Both the position numbers and the translations under genes were made by a program. A stretch of DNA of 64,000 bases, taken from an uncultured Psychroserpens sp. (GTDB lineage: Bacteria > Bacteroidota > Bacteroidia > Flavobacteriales > Flavobacteriaceae). Below are positions 19,455 to 27,772 of this stretch, piece by piece. Within the stretch, counting starts at the first letter, position 1. The number at the start of each line of letters is the position of its first letter. The notes beneath the pieces were generated by a model. The model had not been told where the DNA came from. It did not search any database and saw only the letters and a list, made by a program, of their open reading frames with translations. The stretch is from contig NZ_CANMVN010000009.1 in the NCBI RefSeq assembly GCF_947501425.1, positions 1-64,000 of the forward strand, written 5' to 3'.

Positions 19455-21047
19455 TTATGCTTTTCTAGACTTTATAGCAGCCATATACTTGTTCAGTTCT
19501 TCCTTAACTTTAGGAGCTAAGAGAATAAGACCTACCATGTTTGGAACCATCATGGCAAATACCATAGCATCTGAGAATCCAATTACAGATCCAAGACTTG
19601 CAGCTGCACCAACAATAACGAATATACAGAAGATTACTTTATAGGTATACTCTGCTTTTTTAGATCTTCCAAAAAGGAAAGACCATCCTTGAAAACCATA
19701 ATAAGACCATGAGATCATAGAACTAAATGCAAATAGAACTACTGCAACAGTTAGCACATATGGGAACCAAGAAATTGATGATTCAAAAGCACTTGAGGTT
19801 AATAAAATTGCTTGCGCATCGTTAGCTGGAGGATTTAAAGGATCTACAAATCCAGTAATGATTAACACTAATGCTGTCATTGTACAAACCACAACAGTAT
19901 CTATAAATGGCTCTAGTAAAGCCACCATACCTTCACTGGCTGCATATTTTGTTTTTACTGCTGAATGTGCAATTGATGCCGAACCAATACCTGCTTCGTT
20001 TGAGAACGCAGCACGTCTAAATCCTTGAATTAAAACTCCTACAGCTCCACCTGCAATTCCTTCCGGACTAAAAGCACCATTCCAAATAGCAGAAAATGCT
20101 GTACCTATCATATCATATTTTGCAAAAATGACAAATAATGCGGCTGCAACATAAATAGCAACCATAAATGGAACAATCTTATCTGTTACTTTAGCAATCT
20201 TTTTAATACCTCCAATGATTACAATTCCAACAAGAATCGCCATAACAAGTCCGAAAGCCCAACCATAACCATGTAAGAATGATTGCTCTCCTCCTGTTAT
20301 ATTTTCAACAAGTTGAAACGCCTGATTGACCTGAAACATGTTTCCTCCACCAAACGAACCTCCAATAACGAAGATTGCAAATAGCACAGCAAGCACTTTC
20401 CCTAGGCCACCCATACCTTTAGATTTCAAACCTTTAGTAAGATAATACATTGGTCCACCATAAACGGTTCCATCTTCAGCGATATCTCTATACTTAACAC
20501 CAAGTGTACACTCTACAAATTTAGAAGCCATTCCCAGCAAACCAGCAATAATCATCCAGAATGTTGCTCCTGCTCCACCAATAGAAACAGCAATAGCGAC
20601 TCCTGCAATGTTACCCAAACCTACTGTAGCCGATAAAGCTGCAGTCAAGGCCTGAAAATGTGATACTTCGCCATCATGACCTTCAATTTTGATCGTCTCT
20701 ATGGCATCTCCTCCTGGTGTTGAATCTCCAGCAGCAATCATCGACTCATGATGATCTATATCGTCGTATTTACCTCTCACTATATTTACAGAAGTAAAGA
20801 ATCCTCTAAAATTGATAAAGTTGAAATAAAATGTAAAGTAAACAGCTCCCAGAATTAAAGGAAATAATACCCAATAGACACTAATAGTATCGGTAAATGG
20901 AATTTGATAGAAAACGGCTTCTACAAACCAGCCAGTAGCATCACCAAACTTTTCATCTATGATTTGATCAACACTTTGCTCTGAGTCTTGAGCAAAAGTT
21001 AGTAATGGTAATACGAGTGCAAAAAGTGAAAGAAGATATTTCTTCAT
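19455..21047 (-). CDS. Alanine/glycine:cation symporter family protein (AGCS)
   Basis: A 530-residue inner-membrane transporter with about ten spans that would import alanine or glycine with Na+. Family features include SATVGLGNIAGVAIAVSIGG, a Gly-rich stretch, and GFRRAAFSNEAGIGSASIAH. It carries an extra N-terminal signal-like segment (MKKYLLSLFALVLPLLTFAQ) followed by about 30 polar residues before the first core span, a feature of Bacteroidota homologues. The HhH gene follows after 9 bp and is probably co-transcribed. Confidence 0.92.
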   Translation of the reverse strand: MKKYLLSLFALVLPLLTFAQDSEQSVDQIIDEKFGDATGWFVEAVFYQIPFTDTISVYWVLFPLILGAVYFTFYFNFINFRGFFTSVNIVRGKYDDIDHHESMIAAGDSTPGGDAIETIKIEGHDGEVSHFQALTAALSATVGLGNIAGVAIAVSIGGAGATFWMIIAGLLGMASKFVECTLGVKYRDIAEDGTVYGGPMYYLTKGLKSKGMGGLGKVLAVLFAIFVIGGSFGGGNMFQVNQAFQLVENITGGEQSFLHGYGWAFGLVMAILVGIVIIGGIKKIAKVTDKIVPFMVAIYVAAALFVIFAKYDMIGTAFSAIWNGAFSPEGIAGGAVGVLIQGFRRAAFSNEAGIGSASIAHSAVKTKYAASEGMVALLEPFIDTVVVCTMTALVLIITGFVDPLNPPANDAQAILLTSSAFESSISWFPYVLTVAVVLFAFSSMISWSYYGFQGWSFLFGRSKKAEYTYKVIFCIFVIVGAAASLGSVIGFSDAMVFAMMVPNMVGLILLAPKVKEELNKYMAAIKSRKA

Positions 21048-21142
21048 GCTTGAATTTTTAAATTAGTTAGTTTTTTATAAGTTCACAAGATGCTAAAAAA
21101 AATCGACTTTTTAAAAAACACCTTGTTAAAATGAAAATGACT

Positions 21143-22162
21143 CTAGGTTATATCGTATAACGAATTGAGTTGCTGTATTTGCTCTGGTCGTCCTAAAACA
21201 ATTATTTTTGAATTCGGTTTCAATTGCATATCTGCTTCAGGATTAACAATATATTCTCCCTTTTCGTTTTTATACCCAATAACGGTACAACCTGTTTTCT
21301 TTCTGAGATCCAGATGCCTTAAGGTTTCTATCTTTGACGTTGTAAATAGCTTCTCCACTGCAATTTCTTCAATATTAATATTTGCCTTTCCAACAATAGA
21401 CAAGTTATCTATAAATTCTATAAGATCTGGTACTACTACCAGTGAAGCCATATGATCTCCTCCGATTCTATCTGGTAAAATCACATTATTGGCTCCTGCC
21501 AATTTAAGTTTCTGGTATGAGGTTTCTTGAGAAGCACGACTAATAATACTCATTTTACCGTTAATCTGTCTTGCTGAAAGCACAACAAACAGATTATCGG
21601 CATCGTTGGGCAAAGCACTAATCAATGTACTTGCGCGCTCTATTCCAGCTTGGATGAGTATTTCATCTTCATTAGCATTTCCATGTACAAATGAAATGTC
21701 TTCGTCTTCGTATTTATCTATAAGTTCTTTACTTTTTTCTATAACTACAAAAGGTTTATTGTAAGCATTAAGCTTTTTGGCTGCTTGTTTTCCGTTTCTT
21801 CCATAACCACAGATAATGATGTGATCGTTGAAGCTGTCAATTTTCTTTTGCATCTTTTTTAATTTTAATTCTTCAAAATCATTCTTACTCAAGATATATT
21901 CTGTAATCACTTTAATAGCATAACCTAATATCACTACACTGGTTAAAATTAAAAATACAGTAAATATTTTAGAGGTATCGTCTAAAGGGTGAACTTCGCC
22001 AAAACCAACAGTAGTTACTGTAATTACAGTCATGTACAACGCATCAATCCAGGAGTAATCAGATATAAGCCTAAACCCAACAACACCTATTATGAGCAAG
22101 ACCACCAGTAAAATTACTGCTGTATAAATCTTCTCTCTAAATAATTTAATTAACGGATTCAT
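21143..22162 (-). CDS. Potassium channel with TrkA/RCK regulatory domains
   Basis: A 339-residue K+ channel. Two membrane spans enclose the pore loop with selectivity filter TVGFG at residues 51-55. A TrkA-N (RCK) Rossmann domain follows with HIIICGYGRNGKQ near residue 113, then a TrkA-C domain ending in the predicted ligand-binding part. This is the MthK-like layout; gating is likely by nucleotide or divalent ion binding. It starts 4 bp after the PspC-domain gene and is on its transcript. Confidence 0.92.
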   Translation of the reverse strand: MNPLIKLFREKIYTAVILLVVLLIIGVVGFRLISDYSWIDALYMTVITVTTVGFGEVHPLDDTSKIFTVFLILTSVVILGYAIKVITEYILSKNDFEELKLKKMQKKIDSFNDHIIICGYGRNGKQAAKKLNAYNKPFVVIEKSKELIDKYEDEDISFVHGNANEDEILIQAGIERASTLISALPNDADNLFVVLSARQINGKMSIISRASQETSYQKLKLAGANNVILPDRIGGDHMASLVVVPDLIEFIDNLSIVGKANINIEEIAVEKLFTTSKIETLRHLDLRKKTGCTVIGYKNEKGEYIVNPEADMQLKPNSKIIVLGRPEQIQQLNSLYDIT

Positions 22163-22165
22163 AGG

Positions 22166-22393
22166 TTATAAATCAAATACTGAAGAACGTTTAGTGTAAA
22201 TGATATCTTTAATTCTTATCCAGAAGGCAAAAAATAAATATAAAGCAAATCCAAACCCTAATGTTACAAAAGTGAGATACATAAACGATGTACGAACCAC
22301 TTTTGCTCTAATTCCTAAACGATCAGCAATGCGCTGACACACATAATAGCCTCGCTTTTGAAAGTAGTAAAGTATTTGATAGAATAGTTTCAT
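22166..22393 (-). CDS. PspC domain protein
   Basis: A 75-residue single-span protein. The segment CQRIADRLGIRAKVVRTSFM followed by a hydrophobic stretch with GFGFALYLFFAFWI is the PspC fold. PspC proteins are membrane-stress linked in enterobacteria; flavobacterial small versions are uncharacterised. It lies 15 bp after DUF2851 and 4 bp before the K+ channel, suggesting a three-gene operon. Confidence 0.85.
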   Translation of the reverse strand: MKLFYQILYYFQKRGYYVCQRIADRLGIRAKVVRTSFMYLTFVTLGFGFALYLFFAFWIRIKDIIYTKRSSVFDL

Positions 22394-22408
22394 GTTGCAA
22401 TTTAAAAT

Positions 22409-23680
22409 TTATTTGCTTAACAAGGTATTACCTACCACACAATTTAGGCACTTATTTTTGTCACAATATTCTGTTTTGAGCTGAATGAGGGCTTGAGACT
22501 GCATTGCAGATACAGAAATTGGCCGTAACCGATTGAATCCAGTAATGATTGTATTTTTTTCAGAAGCTATAGTAGTGATGACCTCTAGAATACTGTGTTT
22601 AGCATCTATTTTATGTTGCCTAACATAGCAAAATTTCAAAGGTAAAATAGTATTAATAAGTAATAAGTCTATAAATGGTTTGGAAACCTTCTTTACTGAA
22701 TGCTTAGATGTTTTATCAAATGTGTAGTGATCGTTCCAAAATTCAGAAGTTGTTACTTCCAAAAGCTCATAGAACCCTTTAAGACTATTGATCTCCATTA
22801 GTTTTGAAAACAAATTTGGTTGTTTGTTATACAGATTTGCTAACTGCGACAATCGAATGGTTGGAAAATTTGGAGGTCGCAATCTAAAAAATCGAAGAGC
22901 AATCAGTCCTTCATGATCTAACTTGAATTTTTGTTTCAAAAACTGATACTCCTTTTGAAGTTTACAGTAGTATGTTTCGTTTGATACTTTATCTAATAAT
23001 TTAGCCTGACCGAAAAACAAAGCTTCTAAGCTAAATATACTGGACTGCATTTTTCTAATTAAGGAAAAATCTATAGAATGTACTAATTGGAAAAGCGCCT
23101 CTCCATTAACTTTAGAACCAAAACTCTTAGCTAGTAATTTACATAAAACAGCTTCCCAATCGTTATTTGATTGTTTAAGTAAATTCTCTATTATTATAGC
23201 TTTTTCTTCAAGACGCTCAAAGTACAAACGCTCTAACCAATTACTCATGCTAAATTTAGGTACCTCAGCAAAATGCTCTTCACAATTGATCCATTTATGT
23301 TTACTGGAACATAAGGCCTTATAATTTTTAAGTATATCTTTATCAATATAATGTCTTAATTCTAAAGTTGGGATTACAGAATTGTCCTTTCTAAAGATTT
23401 CTATATCGTGTACATAAACCACATGAAGAATAACATTATCGTAAGCAGGATCTTGTTCATGATTGTGTAAATACCAATCACTGGACTTGATATGGATTTC
23501 AATATTTCCAGCCCAAAGTTGACCTCCAATACGCAACTGACCATTGAAAAAATCGGGACCGCTATGGAAATTTGACATTCCTCCTGATATAATTTCTAAT
23601 GGTTCGTGTTGCGTAGTTTTTAGCTGGAGGATTTTAAATTTTTTATACTGCCATATGTAATGAAGAAATTCTTCTTTCAT
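22409..23680 (-). CDS. DUF2851 family protein
   Basis: A 423-residue protein of unknown function typical of Bacteroidota. The N-terminal half has the recognisable SGGMSNFHSGPDFFNGQLRI and GNIEIHIKSSDW. The C terminus has a Cys cluster, CDKNKCLNC. The start chosen is the ATG giving MKEEFLHYI; an in-frame TTG two codons upstream is less likely because it falls within a perfect TATATTTG promoter box (23684-23691), which would place the transcription start at or next to the ATG. It heads an operon with the PspC and K+ channel genes. Confidence 0.85.
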   Translation of the reverse strand: MKEEFLHYIWQYKKFKILQLKTTQHEPLEIISGGMSNFHSGPDFFNGQLRIGGQLWAGNIEIHIKSSDWYLHNHEQDPAYDNVILHVVYVHDIEIFRKDNSVIPTLELRHYIDKDILKNYKALCSSKHKWINCEEHFAEVPKFSMSNWLERLYFERLEEKAIIIENLLKQSNNDWEAVLCKLLAKSFGSKVNGEALFQLVHSIDFSLIRKMQSSIFSLEALFFGQAKLLDKVSNETYYCKLQKEYQFLKQKFKLDHEGLIALRFFRLRPPNFPTIRLSQLANLYNKQPNLFSKLMEINSLKGFYELLEVTTSEFWNDHYTFDKTSKHSVKKVSKPFIDLLLINTILPLKFCYVRQHKIDAKHSILEVITTIASEKNTIITGFNRLRPISVSAMQSQALIQLKTEYCDKNKCLNCVVGNTLLSK

Positions 23681-23683
23681 TGT

Positions 23684-23691
23684 CAAATATA
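23684..23691 (-). promoter_or_regulatory. Candidate -7 box of DUF2851 operon
   Basis: TATATTTG on the minus strand ends 3 nt before the ATG. I see no good -33 box at normal spacing. If used, the transcript would be leaderless or nearly so. Confidence 0.4.
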
Positions 23692-23758
23692 TACAAATTA
23701 TTCATAATATAGAATATTTTCTATATATAAATTTTTAATTTTATAAAAAACATATCTA

Positions 23759-24265
23759 TTGAGAACTCAAAGTTTATTTTTAATTCTAACTATTTTATTT
23801 TTTTCTTGCACTGAGGAAAAGCGACCTCCATTTAAGATGCCAGAGAATGCAGTAAAACTTATTGCAGGAGATTCAGTGAAAGTCTGGAAACTCGCCAAAC
23901 GCACTAATAATAATGTAAGAATGAATATGGGAGACTGTTTCCTATCCTATCGTGTGACTTATAAAACAGATAGCATGATGCATGACAATAACGGAGCGTA
24001 TAGAGATTGTGGAGAGACGTTAACAGCGCAATGGAAACTTCATAAAAACGAAGAAGATGAGTCGTTTATTAGATTGGAAAGTGAGCAACTCAAATTACTC
24101 ATGAATCTTGATGTTGATTATAAATACTTTAAAATATTGGATTTAACTGAAGAGCAGTTAGTACTGCAATTTAGACACAAACAATTTTCTTCAAAGGCCA
24201 CAACCATTGTTGATGTTCTGGTTCCTGAAGATGTATCTATAAAGGACAGAGATTTTCATTGGTAA
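23759..24265 (+). CDS. Hypothetical lipoprotein
   Basis: A 168-residue predicted lipoprotein. A short hydrophobic signal is followed by the lipobox LFFSC with Cys17. Two further Cys are in DCFLSYR and YRDCGE; I do not recognise the family. The start is TTG, since no ATG occurs early enough to include the signal peptide. It is divergent from DUF2851 and convergent with lipB (2-bp gap between stops). Confidence 0.65.
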   Translation: MRTQSLFLILTILFFSCTEEKRPPFKMPENAVKLIAGDSVKVWKLAKRTNNNVRMNMGDCFLSYRVTYKTDSMMHDNNGAYRDCGETLTAQWKLHKNEEDESFIRLESEQLKLLMNLDVDYKYFKILDLTEEQLVLQFRHKQFSSKATTIVDVLVPEDVSIKDRDFHW

Positions 24266-24267
24266 GC

Positions 24268-24966
24268 TTATACAAATTCAGCTTCAAAAAGCACCTTGAA
24301 GTGTTTCAGTAATTTAGCTTTTACCTCATCTTCGTCAACCGTTGTCATGCCTAATTCATTGTTTAATGACGTAACGGCTTTTCCTTTAATTCCACAGGGA
24401 ATGATATTGTCAAAATAACCTAAGTCTGCATTGACATTAAGTGCAAAACCATGCATGGTTACCCAACGACTGGCACGAACTCCCATTGCGCAGATCTTAC
24501 GAGCAAAAGGCGTACCCACATCCAGCCACACACCTGTTTCACCAGGACTACGCTCGGTTTTTAATCCGTATTCGGCTAAAGTTAAAATAATAACCTCCTC
24601 AAGAAACCGAAGGTATTTGTGAATATCGGTAAAAAAATTATCCAGATCTAAAATAGGATATCCCACAATTTGACCTGGACCATGATACGTAATATCTCCT
24701 CCTCTATTAATCTTGTAAAACGTGGCTCCTTTTTGAGTGAGCTGTTCTTCAGATAGCAATAAGTTAGACATATCCCCACTTTTACCTAAGGTATAAACAT
24801 GAGGATGCTCCACAAACAGAAAGTAATTATCTGTCTCTAATCCAGCATCCTCGCGTCTATTTTTAATCTTGGTATCCAAAATACCTTTAAAAAGTTGCTC
24901 CTGGTAATCCCAAGTATCTTTAAAGTCTCTCGAACCCAGATCTTCAAATGTTATGTTCTTATTCAA
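24268..24966 (-). CDS. lipB: Octanoyltransferase LipB
   Basis: A 232-residue enzyme that moves octanoyl from acyl carrier protein to lipoyl domains, the first step of lipoate synthesis. The motif RGGDITYHGPGQIVGYP is at about residues 88-104. The catalytic pair fits Lys157 (ARKICAMGV) and Cys191 (PCGIKGKAVTSL). Its targets would include the E2 protein encoded at the right end of this window. It lies 6 bp after a lipoprotein gene, on the same strand. Confidence 0.95.
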   Translation of the reverse strand: MNKNITFEDLGSRDFKDTWDYQEQLFKGILDTKIKNRREDAGLETDNYFLFVEHPHVYTLGKSGDMSNLLLSEEQLTQKGATFYKINRGGDITYHGPGQIVGYPILDLDNFFTDIHKYLRFLEEVIILTLAEYGLKTERSPGETGVWLDVGTPFARKICAMGVRASRWVTMHGFALNVNADLGYFDNIIPCGIKGKAVTSLNNELGMTTVDEDEVKAKLLKHFKVLFEAEFV

Positions 24967-24972
24967 GTCTTA

Positions 24973-25761
24973 TTAGTCTTCTAAAACCACATCTAATGTC
25001 ATCATCTCTGGTGACTTGATCATTTCAATAAAATTCATCTTTAAGGTGACCGTTTTACCGTCATTGCTTATTTCAGCATTTTTATTAGTCACAGATTTTA
25101 TTGGTTTTGGGAAATTATACACCAAAGTATAGCTCATAGATTCAAACATCTCTTTAGCTTCTCCCATTTCGGAAATCTCTTTGTTCAAGGCTTCCATATT
25201 GTCTTCAGACTTCTTGTAATCCTTTTTGAGTGATCTTGAAAATGTTTTTCCGTCATAGGAGAAATCCACATATTCAAACATATCTTCAGAAGCTTTCGCC
25301 ACCTGACTATCTCCCATTTTAGAAAATGTTTGATCAGTATTAGAATTAAGTGATTTTGCCTCATCTATTTTCTTTAGGGCTTCAGGTAATTCTTCTAGAC
25401 TGGTAAATGTTGAACCTACACCTAAATTAAAAACACCGTTCTCTTCATCCATACTCATCTTCATGACGATATCTTTCATACTCTTAATTTTCTCTTGCTC
25501 CTCAACAGGTAAGGTTGCAATACTATCGGCTTTATCAACTAACAAATCCTTAAAATAGATCACACTATCCATTTTGACTTTTTCTTTTCCTTCTTTGTTT
25601 TGACCACCTCCCATTTCTTTTTCAAGTGTTTTCATAACCTCACTCATATCATAACTCATGATAAACTCTCCAGAGCCATCTTCGTTAAAAGTGATTTCCT
25701 CAGTAAAGTTGCAACTGGTTAATAAAAAAAGGCTGGCAAGTACAAATAAATATCGTTTCAT
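24973..25761 (-). CDS. Hypothetical lipoprotein
   Basis: A 262-residue predicted lipoprotein with the lipobox LLTSC (Cys17). The mature part begins NFTEEITFNEDGSGEF, a beta-rich segment seen in many uncharacterised Bacteroidota lipoproteins, and continues with long charged helical stretches (residues about 50-200). No catalytic motif is visible. It is 6 bp upstream of lipB and 39 bp after the YqaE-like gene. Function unknown. Confidence 0.7.
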   Translation of the reverse strand: MKRYLFVLASLFLLTSCNFTEEITFNEDGSGEFIMSYDMSEVMKTLEKEMGGGQNKEGKEKVKMDSVIYFKDLLVDKADSIATLPVEEQEKIKSMKDIVMKMSMDEENGVFNLGVGSTFTSLEELPEALKKIDEAKSLNSNTDQTFSKMGDSQVAKASEDMFEYVDFSYDGKTFSRSLKKDYKKSEDNMEALNKEISEMGEAKEMFESMSYTLVYNFPKPIKSVTNKNAEISNDGKTVTLKMNFIEMIKSPEMMTLDVVLED

Positions 25762-25800
25762 TTTTAAAATATAATTGATTTAGAAACGCAAAGATACAAT

Positions 25801-25959
25801 TTATCTGTCAGGATTGTTAAGAATAACTAATGCAGCAATTACGCCAGGCACCCAACCGCAAATCCATAGTAGAAAAACAATAAAAATTGATCCGCAACCT
25901 TTACCAATGACCGATAGAGGCGGAAATATAATAGCGAGAATAACTCTCCAAAAACTCAT
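25801..25959 (-). CDS. YqaE/Pmp3 family small membrane protein
   Basis: A 52-residue protein with two hydrophobic spans. The family pattern is clear: ILAIIFPPLSVIGKGCG, then FIVFLLWICGWVPGVIAALV. Pmp3/YqaE proteins respond to salt, cold or osmotic stress and influence membrane potential in yeast and plants; bacterial roles are less clear. The ATG gives MSFWRVIL and the stop is TAA. It is divergent from the LuxR-type regulator 122 bp away. Confidence 0.9.
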   Translation of the reverse strand: MSFWRVILAIIFPPLSVIGKGCGSIFIVFLLWICGWVPGVIAALVILNNPDR

Positions 25960-26081
25960 AATTTATTTTGTTTGATGATTGATGATGTATTTATAGGACG
26001 CTCCGTTATATAATTTGTTACAGCTAAAGACTTACAGATGAGCTCATTTCGTATTAACTAAAAAAATACTAGTTTAGTGCT

Positions 26082-27143
26082 GTGAGATTTTTAATGTTTA
26101 ACATAACGTTTTTACTCCTCGGAACTTTTGCTTTTGCACAGCATAGTTTTAAAGGCTACATTGACAATGACCGTTGGCAAAGCGAAGTCTATTTATCAGT
26201 CATAGAGGACTATCGAACTTTGGAAGGCATCAATGACGAACAAATTATTACCAAAGTTTCTGCAAATGCTAATGGTTTTTTTGAGTTTAAAGGAAATCAG
26301 CTGGATGTGACCCAGAAGATCTATAAACTTCACGTTGATAATTGTAGCTCTTTCAATCAAGGAAGCAACCATTTTGAAGGACATTGTACAGATAGTAATG
26401 ATATTTTATTTATAGCCAAAAGCACAGATTCTATCACTTTCCCATTATCGTTTGATGCACAAATGTTTTGTGACATTATTTCTAACAATCCAAGAACTGC
26501 TGCTTTTATTAAAGTAGATTCATTGAAAGAAGAGATGAAATTTGCCTATTCTGAATTTAGAAGTAAGGCCAACAGAGACTTAAACAATAAAAAATGGTTT
26601 AAAACACTTCAGGATTTTGGTGAAGATTTAGAAGAACCTTTAGCTGAATTATACATCTACGCCTTTTTGTCAGATCGTGGAACTCAATTTCATAATTACT
26701 ATCTGGAGGACCTAAAACAAAATTCGTATTACGATGAACTCTTAGAACGACTACAAGAGGAATATCCAAATTCTTCGTATACAAAACAGTACGAAGCCGA
26801 GCTAACTTCAGATAAATTCATTGCTTCACCTCCTGATGAACAACATAGTAGTTTTGATTGGACATATGTTTTGATCGGACTCTTGATAGCATCACTCATT
26901 ATGAATCTGTGGTTTGTAGTCTCTTCTCGAAAAAGAAAAGCGAAACAACATATACAAGCCAAAGACCTATTAACCAAACAAGAGCAAAATGTTCTCGATC
27001 TTTTACTAAGCGATAATAGTAATAAAGACATCGCAGAAGCACTTTTTGTTAGTGTTAGTACAGTAAAAACGCATGTTAATAATGTTTACAAGAAATTAAA
27101 TGTCAATTCCAGAGACGAATTAAAGTCATTGTTTACCAACTAG
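26082..27143 (+). CDS. Membrane-anchored LuxR-type transcriptional regulator
   Basis: A 353-residue protein with a signal peptide (ends FAFAQ), a periplasmic region of about 235 residues, one span at about 258-280 (YVLIGLLIASLIMNLWFVV) and a cytoplasmic LuxR/GerE helix-turn-helix at about 290-350 (LTKQEQNVLDLLL, then VSVSTVKTHVNNVYKKL). It would sense an extracytoplasmic signal and bind DNA directly, without a kinase. The first part of the periplasmic region resembles small beta-sandwich domains. The start is GTG; an in-frame ATG four codons later is an alternative. Targets are unknown; the DUF1573 gene 110 bp downstream is a candidate. Confidence 0.8.
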   Translation: MRFLMFNITFLLLGTFAFAQHSFKGYIDNDRWQSEVYLSVIEDYRTLEGINDEQIITKVSANANGFFEFKGNQLDVTQKIYKLHVDNCSSFNQGSNHFEGHCTDSNDILFIAKSTDSITFPLSFDAQMFCDIISNNPRTAAFIKVDSLKEEMKFAYSEFRSKANRDLNNKKWFKTLQDFGEDLEEPLAELYIYAFLSDRGTQFHNYYLEDLKQNSYYDELLERLQEEYPNSSYTKQYEAELTSDKFIASPPDEQHSSFDWTYVLIGLLIASLIMNLWFVVSSRKRKAKQHIQAKDLLTKQEQNVLDLLLSDNSNKDIAEALFVSVSTVKTHVNNVYKKLNVNSRDELKSLFTN

Positions 27144-27253
27144 TTACAAAATTCAACCTAGGGACTAGTACCGATTTCCACCCTTATTTTTACCAAATTC
27201 ACATCAACAATCTTGATGTTTGCTTTCATATTAATCATTTAAAACACAAACAA

Positions 27254-27661
27254 ATGAAACGAACATTAAACATTGCAATCTTACTAGTTTTAGCACTTAG
27301 TTTTTTTAATGCAGCACCTGTCGATTATGATATATACGACACAAAAATTGCTGTGATCAAATTCAAAACTGAAGTTGTTGATTATGGAACCATTCCTCAA
27401 AACTCAGATGGCACTAGACTCTTTACATTTACAAATACAGGCGATGCACCTTTATTGATCACTAAAGTCAAAACCAGTTGTGGCTGCACAGTACCAAGTT
27501 ATTCTAAAGCACCTATTCTACCTGGCGAATCAGGAGAGCTTAGTATTAGGTACAATACCAAAAAGCTTGGAGCCTTTACCAAAACTATAACTGTAACTTC
27601 TAATGCTGAAGGCGGAAACAAAATACTTAAAATTAAAGGGAATATTGTCGCAGCAAATTAA
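27254..27661 (+). CDS. DUF1573 domain protein
   Basis: A 135-residue secreted protein. After a signal peptide ending near FFNAAP, an immunoglobulin-like DUF1573 domain fills the rest, with FTFTNTGDAPLLITKVKTSCGCTVP holding the family's Cys pair (SCGC). Such domains are common in the Bacteroidota periplasm and are thought to mediate protein contacts. A large hairpin follows the stop. It may be co-regulated with the upstream LuxR-type gene. Confidence 0.88.
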   Translation: MKRTLNIAILLVLALSFFNAAPVDYDIYDTKIAVIKFKTEVVDYGTIPQNSDGTRLFTFTNTGDAPLLITKVKTSCGCTVPSYSKAPILPGESGELSIRYNTKKLGAFTKTITVTSNAEGGNKILKIKGNIVAAN

Positions 27662-27680
27662 CACGTAGTATTTACCATAC

Positions 27681-27738
27681 CTGTCCTATTGAGTATTACT
27701 GAAACCAAGTATTATTTCAGTAATGCTCAAATAGACAG
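27681..27738. repeat. Long imperfect intergenic hairpin after DUF1573 gene
   Basis: Arms 27681-27704 and 27715-27738 pair along about 23 positions, with one bulge on each side and one G-T pair, around a 10-nt loop. No T tract follows on either strand, so it is not a standard terminator. It may be a small palindromic mobile remnant, an mRNA-stabilising 3' structure or a weak terminator. Confidence 0.7.
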
Positions 27739-27772
27739 ATCGTCTCCTTCTCACTAATCCTATTACATCACA

